Positions 1 through 5,205 of a stretch of DNA of 7,979 bases are shown one piece after another; position 1 is the stretch's first letter; every line of letters starts with the position of its first letter. The stretch spans positions 4,382-12,360 of the forward strand of contig NZ_KL585394.1 of the NCBI RefSeq assembly GCF_000721935.1, written 5' to 3'. The notes under the pieces are model-generated. The model saw only the letters and a list, made by a program, of their open reading frames with translations. It made no database searches and had not been told where the DNA came from. This DNA is from Streptomyces sp. NRRL WC-3549 (GTDB lineage: Bacteria; Actinomycetota; Actinomycetes; Streptomycetales; Streptomycetaceae). A program made the translations under genes and the position numbers.

Positions 1-14
1 CCCCCCCGCCGCAC

Positions 15-32
15 CGCCGGCGGGCGCCGGTG
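15..32. other. Short GC-rich inverted repeat at the window edge
   Basis: Eight-base arms at 15-22 and 25-32, with one G-T pair, flank two bases. It could be the remainder of a terminator hairpin of a gene to the left of the window, but the sequence is cut and GC-rich hairpins arise easily by chance here. No coding region is recognisable in bases 1-71. Confidence 0.25.
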
Positions 33-71
33 TTCGCTCCCGGCGTTGCCGGTCGACCCGTGGTCCGTCCC

Positions 72-101
72 TTGACCGGGCTAATGTGTGCTGCGTACGG
101 C
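72..101 (+). promoter_or_regulatory. Probable promoter of the DUF3107 gene
   Basis: A TTGACC hexamer (72-77) matches five of six bases of the vegetative -35 consensus. Eighteen bases later comes TACGGC (96-101), an acceptable Streptomyces -10. Transcription would start near 107-109 and give a leader of about 36 bases before the GTG at 144. This is assignment by eye. Confidence 0.5.
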
Positions 102-115
102 GCGGTTCACCGCGC
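100..115. other. Perfect palindromic repeat over the predicted transcription start
   Basis: Arms GCGCGGT (100-106) and ACCGCGC (109-115) are perfectly complementary around a 2-base centre. The repeat overlaps the end of the proposed -10 and the expected start of the DUF3107 transcript. It could be an operator or a 5' end hairpin. No specific regulator is recognised. Confidence 0.4.
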
Positions 116-143
116 AGAGACGGACCGTCGGAGGGACATAGCC

Positions 144-371
144 GTGGAGGTCAAGATCGGGGTTCAGCACACGCCCCGGGAGATCGTTCTGGAGAGCGGA
201 CTTTCCGCCGAAGAGGTCGAGAGCGCGGTCGGTGAAGCGCTCGACGGCACGGCGCGGCTGCTCAGCCTCACGGACGAGAAGGGCCGCAAGGTCCTGGTGC
301 CGGCCGACCGGATCGCGTACGTGGAGATCGGCGAGCCCACCGCCCGGCGGGTGGGGTTCGGCGCGCTGTAG
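144..371 (+). CDS. DUF3107 family protein
   Basis: A 75-residue soluble protein of the actinobacterial DUF3107 family (mycobacterial member TB9.4, from memory). Molecular function is unknown. It begins MEVKIGVQHTPREIVLESG and continues with an acidic helix rich in Glu and Ala (about residues 21-33), then a basic strand region around DEKGRKVLVPADRIAYVEIG. This matches the family's compact alpha/beta pattern and its usual length of about 75 residues. The GTG at 144 is chosen because GGAGGG (130-135) lies eight bases upstream and the protein then starts at the conserved family N-terminus. An open frame extends back to 30, but that stretch overlaps the proposed promoter. A strong hairpin follows the stop, so the gene is probably monocistronic. 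In other actinobacteria the family sits near a TetR regulator and moeZ; whether that holds here lies outside the window. Confidence 0.9.
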   Translation: MEVKIGVQHTPREIVLESGLSAEEVESAVGEALDGTARLLSLTDEKGRKVLVPADRIAYVEIGEPTARRVGFGAL

Positions 372-396
372 ACCCGCGCCCGAGCGCACGGCGGCA

Positions 397-441
397 GAAG
401 GGGAAGAGGCCCGGCGGATTCCGCCCGGCCTCTTCCCCTTC
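397..441 (+). terminator. Strong hairpin terminator after the DUF3107 gene
   Basis: Two 22-base arms (397-418 and 420-441) are complementary except for one mismatch. They centre on 419, so a few central bases open as the loop. There is no U-tract, which is normal for Streptomyces. It begins 25 bases after the DUF3107 stop and precedes a gene on the same strand, so it should separate the two transcripts. Confidence 0.85.
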
Positions 442-446
442 GCCGC

Positions 447-464
447 TTCCTCGCGTTCCTCGCG
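447..464. repeat. Tandem duplication of a 9-base unit
   Basis: TTCCTCGCG occurs twice in direct succession (447-455 and 456-464) in the non-coding gap between the DUF3107 gene and the small membrane protein gene. No function is evident; it may be simple slippage. Confidence 0.5.
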
Positions 465-519
465 CGGGGCCTTCCGCGCGGGCCGTCCCTCGGTGGGGTT
501 CACGTCCTGCCGGGAAGGG

Positions 520-553
520 TTGTCATCCGCAGGTCAGGGGTAGGACGGCCTAC
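520..553 (+). promoter_or_regulatory. Possible promoter and palindrome before the small membrane protein gene
   Basis: TTGTCA (520-525) resembles a -35 box and TAGGAC (541-546) a -10 box, but the 15-base spacing is short. An inverted repeat, GTAGG (540-544) and CCTAC (549-553), overlaps the proposed -10 and could be an operator. Evidence is weak, but this is the only promoter-like arrangement between the upstream terminator and the gene. Confidence 0.3.
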
Positions 554-575
554 GACCGACCGCCCGCCACCAAGC

Positions 576-582
576 GAGGTGA
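576..582 (+). promoter_or_regulatory. Ribosome binding site deciding the start at 588
   Basis: GAGGTGA (576-582) is a strong match to the 16S anti-Shine-Dalgarno sequence and sits five bases before the GTG at 588. The alternative in-frame GTG at 579 lies inside this site and so could not be served by it. Confidence 0.65.
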
Positions 583-587
583 CCTCA

Positions 588-860
588 GTGCTCTGGGAAC
601 CCATCAGCTCCGTCGTGCTCGGCCTCGCCCTGTCCTGGGCGGCACTGCGCTCACTGCCCGGCCGGCTCCCGTCCCGCAGGGCTGTGTTCCTCACCGGTGC
701 GCTGGGCTCCCTCTTCGGCGCGTACCTCACGCACTCCACGGTGGGGCCGGGCCACGCCCTGGCGACACCGGCCGGTGCCGTGCTCGTCGGGGCGGTGACC
801 CTGTCCCTGCTGATCCGCCCGCGCGGCCGCCGGCCGGTGCGGTCGGTGACGGCCCAGTAG
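588..860 (+). CDS. Small multi-pass membrane protein of unknown function
   Basis: A 90-residue hydrophobic protein. After MLWEPISS come three likely membrane segments: about residues 9-21 (VVLGLALSWAALR), 31-45 (AVFLTGALGSLFGAY) and 57-75 (GHALATPAGAVLVGAVTLS). It ends in a basic tail (RPRGRRPVRS) that by the positive-inside rule should be cytoplasmic. The glycine-rich middle segment recalls small transglycosylase-associated (GlsB/YeaQ) membrane proteins, but the similarity is loose and I do not assign the family. The start at 588 is preferred over 579 because of its Shine-Dalgarno site. The gene converges on the MiaE-like gene with 34 bases between stops. The short first segment means the protein could have only two true spans. 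Confidence 0.75.
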   Translation: MLWEPISSVVLGLALSWAALRSLPGRLPSRRAVFLTGALGSLFGAYLTHSTVGPGHALATPAGAVLVGAVTLSLLIRPRGRRPVRSVTAQ

Positions 861-894
861 CCTGCGGACGGCGCCCCGGCGGTACGGCGACCGG

Positions 895-1641
895 TCAGGC
901 CGCGAGTCCGAGCGCGGCCATCCGCTTGGTGTGCGCCTCGGTGATCCGGGAGAACATCCGGCCGACCTCCGCGAGGTCGAAACCGTCCGCGACACCGCCC
1001 ACCAGCATCATCGAGAGCGCGTCGCGGTCGGCGACGACCCGCTGGGCCTGGGAGAGCGCCTCCCCCATCAGCCTGCGGGCCCACAGGGCGAGCCTGCCGC
1101 CCACCCGGGGCTCCGCCTCGATGGCACCGCGCACCTTCTCGACGGCGAAGTTCCCGTGACCGGTGTCGTCGAGCACCGCGAGGACGAGGGAGCGGGTGTC
1201 CGTGTCGAGGCGGGCCGCGATCTCCCGGTAGAAGTCACTGGCGATGGAATCACCGACGTACGCCTTGACCAGGCCCTCCAGCCAGTCCGAGGGCGCCGTC
1301 TGCCGGTGGAACTCGTCCAACGCCCTGGCGAACGGCTCCATGGCCGCCGTGGGGTCCTCGTCGATCGCGGAGAGCCGGTCGGTCAGCTGCTCGAAGTGCT
1401 GGAACTCGGCGGACGCCATCCGCGCCAGCGCCGCCTTGTCACCGAGGGTCGGGGCGAGTTTCGCGTCCTCGGCGAGCCGCTCGAAGGCCGCCAGCTCCCC
1501 GTAGGCGAGCGCGCCGAGCAGATCCACCACCGCGGCGCGGTACTGGGGGTCGGCGGAGGCCGTGGCCCAGTCCTGGGCGGCGATCCCGGTGGGTGCGGCG
1601 GCTCCGTCGGATGCTTCCGTGGCGTTGTCTGGCGTCTCCAT
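895..1641 (-). CDS. Ferritin-like diiron protein, MiaE-like (MiaE_2 group)
   Basis: A 248-residue, mostly helical protein resembling the actinobacterial relatives of MiaE, the diiron tRNA-(ms2io6A) hydroxylase. Likely iron ligands, in ferritin-like spacing, are Glu49 (YGELAAFERL), Glu79 and His82 (SAEFQHFEQL, an ExxH motif), Asp131 or Asp136 (GDSIASDFYREI), and Asp159 with His162 (LDDTGHGNF). The pattern supports a four-helix diiron bundle. The reaction and an RNA substrate are inferred from family naming and not shown for this group. The first 25 residues are polar and probably disordered. ATG 1641 is chosen because a TATTCT -10-like box ends eight bases upstream, suggesting a leaderless transcript, and because the family starts near here. 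An upstream in-frame ATG at 1698 has a fair GGAAGG site and would add 19 residues. The gene is divergent from the RNA helicase gene. Confidence 0.85.
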   Translation of the reverse strand: METPDNATEASDGAAAPTGIAAQDWATASADPQYRAAVVDLLGALAYGELAAFERLAEDAKLAPTLGDKAALARMASAEFQHFEQLTDRLSAIDEDPTAAMEPFARALDEFHRQTAPSDWLEGLVKAYVGDSIASDFYREIAARLDTDTRSLVLAVLDDTGHGNFAVEKVRGAIEAEPRVGGRLALWARRLMGEALSQAQRVVADRDALSMMLVGGVADGFDLAEVGRMFSRITEAHTKRMAALGLAA

Positions 1642-1648
1642 GGAGCGC

Positions 1649-1654
1649 AGAATA
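1649..1654 (-). promoter_or_regulatory. Possible -10 box giving a leaderless transcript
   Basis: Read on the minus strand, TATTCT lies seven bases before the ATG at 1641, so transcription would begin at or next to the start codon. No good -35 is visible 16-18 bases further up. There is no Shine-Dalgarno site directly before this ATG, which fits leaderless translation. Confidence 0.4.
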
Positions 1655-1714
1655 GCCCGCTCGTACGGGGGTGCAGGGCCGCGGTCGGCCGGACACATCA
1701 CACCCTTCCCATGA

Positions 1715-1739
1715 ATTCGCCCAACACACATGCGCGAAT
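1715..1739. other. Inverted repeat in the divergent control region
   Basis: ATTCGC (1715-1720) and GCGAAT (1734-1739) form perfect 6-base arms around 13 bases. They lie between the divergent MiaE-like and helicase genes, just upstream of the helicase's proposed promoter. The repeat could bind a dimeric regulator, but chance is not excluded. Confidence 0.3.
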
Positions 1740-1757
1740 CCGGGGTACAGTGGTATT

Positions 1758-1791
1758 GCGCTTACTGAGCATTTTCGTGTGCCAGAAGCGC
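1758..1791 (+). other. Bulged hairpin at the predicted 5' end of the helicase transcript
   Basis: GCGCTT (1758-1763), a bulged A, then CTG (1765-1767) can pair with CAG (1783-1785) and AAGCGC (1786-1791), closing a 15-base AT-rich loop. If transcription starts after TACAGT this hairpin forms the very 5' end of the mRNA, where it could affect stability. Confidence 0.35.
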
Positions 1792-1864
1792 GACCTTGAA
1801 TGAGGATGCCCGGTCGGTGGCCCGATCGGCTCCGACCCGACAGCCCTCGCGCGGGGCGTACGCC

Positions 1865-1882
1865 ATGTACGACCGCAGATGA
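1865..1882 (+). CDS. Possible leader peptide MYDRR
   Basis: A five-codon ORF, ATG to TGA, in the helicase leader. GGGG (1853-1856) lies eight bases before the ATG and is a marginal ribosome binding site. The last sense codon is AGA, rare in Streptomyces, and the stop codon overlaps the first arm of a GC-rich hairpin (1880-1894). That arrangement would suit translation-coupled attenuation, but such short ORFs are frequent by chance and nothing shows it is translated. Confidence 0.2.
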   Translation: MYDRR

Positions 1883-1894
1883 GGGGCCCCCTCA
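1880..1894 (+). other. GC-rich palindrome in the helicase leader
   Basis: TGAGGGG (1880-1886) and CCCCTCA (1888-1894) are perfect 7-base arms around one base. As RNA the central pairs would open to form a short hairpin. It follows directly on the five-codon ORF and lies about 130 bases before the helicase start. Confidence 0.4.
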
Positions 1895-2010
1895 GCGGCA
1901 CGAGCGCTCGAGCGACGGCAGTGGTCCCGCGCCACCCGGCCCATCCACGGCCGGATGACCAACCCAGGCACGGTTGGACCCCCAGCGTTCGCCTCGGGCC
2001 GCGTCTCACA

Positions 2011-2017
2011 GAAGAGG
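2011..2017 (+). promoter_or_regulatory. Ribosome binding site deciding the CTG start of the helicase
   Basis: GAAGAGG (2011-2017) contains the GAGG core and lies seven bases before CTG 2025, an ideal distance. The only other in-frame candidate before the Q motif, TTG 1974, has no comparable site. Confidence 0.6.
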
Positions 2018-2024
2018 CAGCACC

Positions 2025-4181
2025 CTGACTACGTTCCGCGACCTCGGAATCCTCACCGAGACGGCCGAAGCCCTTGAGGCGGTCGGTATCACGTCCCCCT
2101 TCCCCATCCAGGAGATGACGCTCCCCGTGGCGCTCTCCGGCTCCGACGTCATCGGCCAGGCCAAGACCGGCACCGGCAAGACGCTCGGCTTCGGCCTCCC
2201 GCTCCTGGAGCGGGTCACCGTCCCCGCCGACGTCGAGGCCGGGCGGGCCGGGCCCGACCGGCTGACGGACGCGCCGCAGGCGCTGATCGTCGTCCCCACC
2301 CGCGAGCTGTGCCAGCAGGTCACCAACGACCTGCTCACCGCCGGCAAGGCCCGTGACGTACGCGTCCTCGCGATCTACGGCGGCCGGGCGTACGAGCCCC
2401 AGGTCGAGGCCCTCAAGAAGGGCGTCGACGTGGTCGTCGGCACACCCGGGCGCCTGCTCGACCTGGCGGGCCAGCGCAAGCTCGACCTCTCGCACGTCCG
2501 CGTCCTGGTCCTCGACGAGGCCGACGAGATGCTGGACCTCGGCTTCCTGCCCGACGTCGAGCGCATCATCACCATGCTTCCGGCCAAGCGTCAGACCATG
2601 CTGTTCTCGGCGACCATGCCGGGCGCCGTGATCTCCCTCGCGCGCCGCTACATGTCGCAGCCGACGCACATCAACGCCACGTCGCCCGACGACGAGGGCA
2701 CCACCGTCAAGAACACGACGCAGTTCGTCTACCGCGCCCACTCGATGGACAAGCCCGAGATGGTCTCCCGCATCCTGCAGGCCGATGGCCGCGGGCTCGC
2801 GATGATCTTCTGCCGGACCAAGCGGACCGCCGCCGACATCGCGGAGCAGCTGGAGCGGCGCGGTTTCGCCTCCGGCGCGGTCCACGGCGACCTCGGCCAG
2901 GGCGCCCGTGAGCAGGCGCTGCGCGCCTTCCGCAACGGCAAGGTGGACGTCCTCGTCTGCACCGACGTCGCCGCTCGCGGCATCGACGTCGAAGGTGTGA
3001 CGCACGTCATCAACTACCAGTCGCCCGAGGAGGAGAAGACCTACCTCCACCGCATCGGCCGCACCGGCCGCGCGGGCGCCAAGGGCACCGCGATCACGCT
3101 GGTCGACTGGGACGACATCCCGCGCTGGCAGCTGATCAACAAGGCGCTGGGGCTGGACTTCCCGGACCCGGTCGAGACGTACTCCACGTCCGCGCACCTG
3201 TACGAGGACCTCGGCATCCCGGCGGGCACCAAGGGTGTGCTGCCGCGTGCCGAGCGGACCCGGGCGGGTCTGGGCGCTGAGGAGATCGAGGACCTCGGTG
3301 AGACCGGCGGCCGTGGCCGCAAGTCCGCCGCGACGGCCCCGGCTCCCCGCGAGGAGCGGGCGCCGCGCACTCCGCGCCAGCGCCGGCGCACCCGGGGCGG
3401 GGCCGAGGTGGCCGAGGACGCCGTGGCCGTACCGGCGCCGTCCGTCGAGGCGGACGCCGATGACACCGCGCAGCCGCGCACCCCGCGCCGTCGCCGCCGT
3501 ACCCGCGCCACCGTGGCCGAGGCCGGCGTGGCCGTGGCGGAGGCTCCGGCCGCTCCCGTCGTGGAGACCGAGCAGGCCGAGCCCGCGCCGCGTCGCCGCC
3601 GCGCCCGGGCCGCCGCGCCCGAGTCGGTGACCGAGGCGCCGGCCGCGCCCGCGGCCGAGGAGGCCCCCGAGCCCGCGCCGCGTCGTCGCCGCACCCGGGC
3701 CGCCGTGTCCGAGGTCGCCGAGGAGGCCCCGGTCGCGGAGGCCGGGCCGCGTCGTCGTACCCGTGCCGCGGCGCAGCCCGCCGTCGAGCCCGTGGTCGAC
3801 TTCCAGACCGTGGCCGCCGTGTCCGTGGCTGAGCCCGTGGTCACCCGGCCGCGTCGCCGCCCGCGCGTCGTCAAGCCCGCCGTCGACGAGGTCGACTTCC
3901 AGATCGCCCCGGCGTCCGAGCCGGTGACCGAGGCCCGTCCGCGCCGCCGCAGCCGTGCCGCCGCCAAGCCGAAGACCGAGACGGTGGCTCCGGTCTCCGC
4001 CGTGGCCGAGGACGCGGCCGCACCGGCCAAGCCGCGCCGCCGCCGGGCGACGACCGCCGCGAAGGCCGAGAGCGCGCCGGTGTCCGAGGCGGTCGCCGCC
4101 AAGGACACGGCCCCCGCGAAGCCGCGCCGCCGCCGTGCCCGCGCGACGACGTCGGTGGCGGCCGAGTCGGCCGAGAGCTGA
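2025..4181 (+). CDS. rhlE: DEAD-box ATP-dependent RNA helicase with long basic tail
   Basis: A 718-residue cytoplasmic RNA helicase. The core carries every family motif in order: Phe4 and the Q motif (GITSPFPIQ, 21-29), Walker A AKTGTGKT (46-53), PTREL (91-95), GG (119-120), TPGR (140-143), DEAD (164-167), SAT (195-197), IFCRT (261-265), TDVAARGID (313-321) and HRIGRTGR (342-349). It should unwind or remodel RNA duplexes using ATP, for example in ribosome assembly or RNA decay; the exact substrate cannot be read. From about residue 428 a 290-residue tail of Ala, Pro, Glu, Val and Arg has nine arginine blocks, likely for RNA binding. The start is CTG: TGA at 1956-1958 closes the frame upstream, no ATG or GTG occurs before the Q motif, and a ribosome binding site precedes CTG 2025. 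TTG 1974 would add 17 residues. The symbol rests on resemblance to mycobacterial RhlE and its neighbourhood. Confidence 0.95.
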   Translation: MTTFRDLGILTETAEALEAVGITSPFPIQEMTLPVALSGSDVIGQAKTGTGKTLGFGLPLLERVTVPADVEAGRAGPDRLTDAPQALIVVPTRELCQQVTNDLLTAGKARDVRVLAIYGGRAYEPQVEALKKGVDVVVGTPGRLLDLAGQRKLDLSHVRVLVLDEADEMLDLGFLPDVERIITMLPAKRQTMLFSATMPGAVISLARRYMSQPTHINATSPDDEGTTVKNTTQFVYRAHSMDKPEMVSRILQADGRGLAMIFCRTKRTAADIAEQLERRGFASGAVHGDLGQGAREQALRAFRNGKVDVLVCTDVAARGIDVEGVTHVINYQSPEEEKTYLHRIGRTGRAGAKGTAITLVDWDDIPRWQLINKALGLDFPDPVETYSTSAHLYEDLGIPAGTKGVLPRAERTRAGLGAEEIEDLGETGGRGRKSAATAPAPREERAPRTPRQRRRTRGGAEVAEDAVAVPAPSVEADADDTAQPRTPRRRRRTRATVAEAGVAVAEAPAAPVVETEQAEPAPRRRRARAAAPESVTEAPAAPAAEEAPEPAPRRRRTRAAVSEVAEEAPVAEAGPRRRTRAAAQPAVEPVVDFQTVAAVSVAEPVVTRPRRRPRVVKPAVDEVDFQIAPASEPVTEARPRRRSRAAAKPKTETVAPVSAVAEDAAAPAKPRRRRATTAAKAESAPVSEAVAAKDTAPAKPRRRRARATTSVAAESAES
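3372..4151 (+). repeat. Nine arginine-rich repeats in the helicase tail
   Basis: Within the helicase coding frame nine blocks of the form PRRRR(T/A/S)RA recur every 25-45 residues: PRQRRRTRG, PRRRRRTRA, PRRRRARAA, PRRRRTRAA, PRRRTRAAA, PRRRPRVVK, PRRRSRAAA, PRRRRATTA and PRRRRARAT. They are separated by acidic, Ala/Pro/Val-rich linkers. A second small motif, VDFQ followed by an Ala/Val/Pro stretch, occurs twice in the later linkers. At DNA level the blocks are imperfect GCCGCGCCGTCGCCGC-like repeats, consistent with growth by recombination or slippage. The region is predicted to be intrinsically disordered. Confidence 0.85.
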
Positions 4182-4196
4182 TCCACCGGTCCCTCC

Positions 4197-4235
4197 CAGG
4201 GCCCCGGCCCCGCACCCAGCGGGCCCGGGGCCCTG
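4197..4235 (+). terminator. Terminator of the helicase gene
   Basis: Seventeen-base arms (4197-4213 and 4219-4235) pair with a single mismatch around the loop ACCCA. It lies 15 bases after the helicase stop. It lacks a U-tract, as usual for Streptomyces. Confidence 0.85.
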
Positions 4236-4302
4236 TGCGTGGGGAGCTGCACGGACTCCCCCCGCGCCCCACAGGTCCGGGAAGCGGCCAGCGGCCCCCG
4301 CC

Positions 4303-4334
4303 TTGCGGCGGCTCGGGGGGACGGGCGCTAGCCT
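4303..4334 (+). promoter_or_regulatory. Probable leaderless promoter of the hydrolase gene
   Basis: TAGCCT (4329-4334) is a good Streptomyces -10 box placed six bases before ATG 4341, the classic spacing for a leaderless transcript. TTGCGG (4303-4308) could be the -35 but is 20 bases away, longer than ideal. No Shine-Dalgarno site precedes the ATG. The -35 lies in a small hairpin (CCGCC 4298-4302, GGCGG 4307-4311). Confidence 0.5.
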
Positions 4335-4340
4335 CGGCTC

Positions 4341-5195
4341 ATGAGCCGGCCGCCCACCTTCACCCCGCCCCCCTGCGCCCGGGCCCGCGTCCTGCGCACC
4401 GCACGCGGCGACTTCGCCGTGCTGGACGCCGTCCCGCGCCGCCCGGCGCACGCCACCGCCCTTCTGCTGCCGGGGTACACCGGCAGCAAGGAGGACTTCA
4501 TCGCCTTGCTCGAACCCCTGACGGACGCCGGTTTCCGGGTCGTCTCGGCCGACGGCCGCGGCCAGTACGAGACCCCCGGCCCGGATCGCCAAGAAGCTTA
4601 CGAGCAAGAGGAATTGGCCCGGGACGTACAGGCGCAGGCCGAGGCGCTCGGTGAACCCGGCGGCGTCCATCTGCTGGGGCACTCCCTCGGCGGGCAGATC
4701 GCCCGCGCGGCGGTGCTGCTCGACGCCGCGCCGTTCCGCTCCCTGACCCTGATGTCGTCCGGCCCCGCCGAGATCGTCCCGGCCCAGCAGAAGAAGGCGC
4801 GGATGCTGAGCGACGCGCTGGCCTCCCTGACCATGGACGAGGTCTGGACGGCGATGCGCGCCCTGGATCCGCCCGAGGACGCCGACACCGGAGACGGCGA
4901 GGAGCTGCGCCGCCGCTGGCTGCGCCACAACCCGGCGCAGCTGATCGCCACCGGCGCCCAGCTCTCGGCCGAGCCGGACCGGGTGGACGAACTCGCCGCG
5001 CTCGGCCTCCCGGTCCACGTGGTGTCGGGCGAGAGCGACGACGTCTGGCCCGTACCGTCGCTGGACGCGATGGCACGGCGGCTGGGAGCCCGGCGCACCG
5101 TGATCGAGGGGGCCGAGCACTCCCCGAACACCGCCAGGCCCGGTCCGACGGCGAGCGCGCTCGCCGCGTTCTGGAACTCCCTTGGGACGGTCTGA
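4341..5195 (+). CDS. Alpha/beta hydrolase
   Basis: A 284-residue cytoplasmic serine hydrolase of the alpha/beta fold. The oxyanion-hole strand turn is LLLPGYTGSKEDF (41-53), the nucleophile elbow GHSLGG gives Ser115, the acid is probably Asp233 or Asp234 in SGESDDVWPV, and the catalytic His is His260 in EGAEHSPN. The region between (about 140-210) forms the helical cap. The substrate cannot be told; carboxylesterase, lipase-like or lactonase activities are all possible. No signal peptide or membrane segment is present. Residues 84-92 use a short run of AT-richer codons (CAA, GAA, GCT, TTG), unlike the rest. The gene is transcribed away from the helicase terminator and converges on the NYN gene with only 10 bases between stops. 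Confidence 0.92.
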   Translation: MSRPPTFTPPPCARARVLRTARGDFAVLDAVPRRPAHATALLLPGYTGSKEDFIALLEPLTDAGFRVVSADGRGQYETPGPDRQEAYEQEELARDVQAQAEALGEPGGVHLLGHSLGGQIARAAVLLDAAPFRSLTLMSSGPAEIVPAQQKKARMLSDALASLTMDEVWTAMRALDPPEDADTGDGEELRRRWLRHNPAQLIATGAQLSAEPDRVDELAALGLPVHVVSGESDDVWPVPSLDAMARRLGARRTVIEGAEHSPNTARPGPTASALAAFWNSLGTV

Positions 5196-5205
5196 CGGTC
5201 GCGGG

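Larger units (their letters stand above)
1642..2024. promoter_or_regulatory. Divergent control region and long helicase leader
   Basis: This 383-base stretch separates the divergent MiaE-like and helicase genes and holds no convincing full-length gene. Its middle (about 1700-1800) is clearly less GC-rich than the flanks. TACAGT at 1746-1751 is a -10-like box on the plus strand, without an obvious -35. A transcript from it would begin near 1758 and carry a leader of about 265 bases with a hairpin at its 5' end, a possible five-codon ORF and a second GC-rich hairpin. An open frame from ATG 1800 to TGA 1958 (52 codons) is in phase with the helicase but has no good ribosome binding site. Long structured leaders are known for some cold-induced bacterial RNA helicases; whether this is one is inference. 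Confidence 0.5.

Noticed and set aside
30..143. N-terminal extension of the DUF3107 gene
   Set aside because: It would cover the TTGACC promoter and the palindrome, and GTG 144 has a good ribosome binding site with the family N-terminus.
931..1803. A 290-codon plus-strand open frame opposite the MiaE-like gene
   Set aside because: The minus-strand product carries the diiron motifs. The plus-strand translation is compositionally odd (many Gly, Arg, Val, His) and matches nothing.
1974..2024. TTG 1974 as the helicase start
   Set aside because: It has no clear ribosome binding site and would add a basic 17-residue stretch before the conserved start of the family. It is not fully excluded.
3372..4151. 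Regularly spaced GC-rich repeats that might suggest a CRISPR or other array
   Set aside because: Repeats are imperfect, unevenly spaced and in frame with the helicase; they encode PRRRR blocks. There are no cas genes.
3041..4252. A 403-codon minus-strand open frame under the helicase tail
   Set aside because: It mirrors the arginine-repeat DNA and has a repetitive Arg/Ala translation, so it is a by-product of the repeats.
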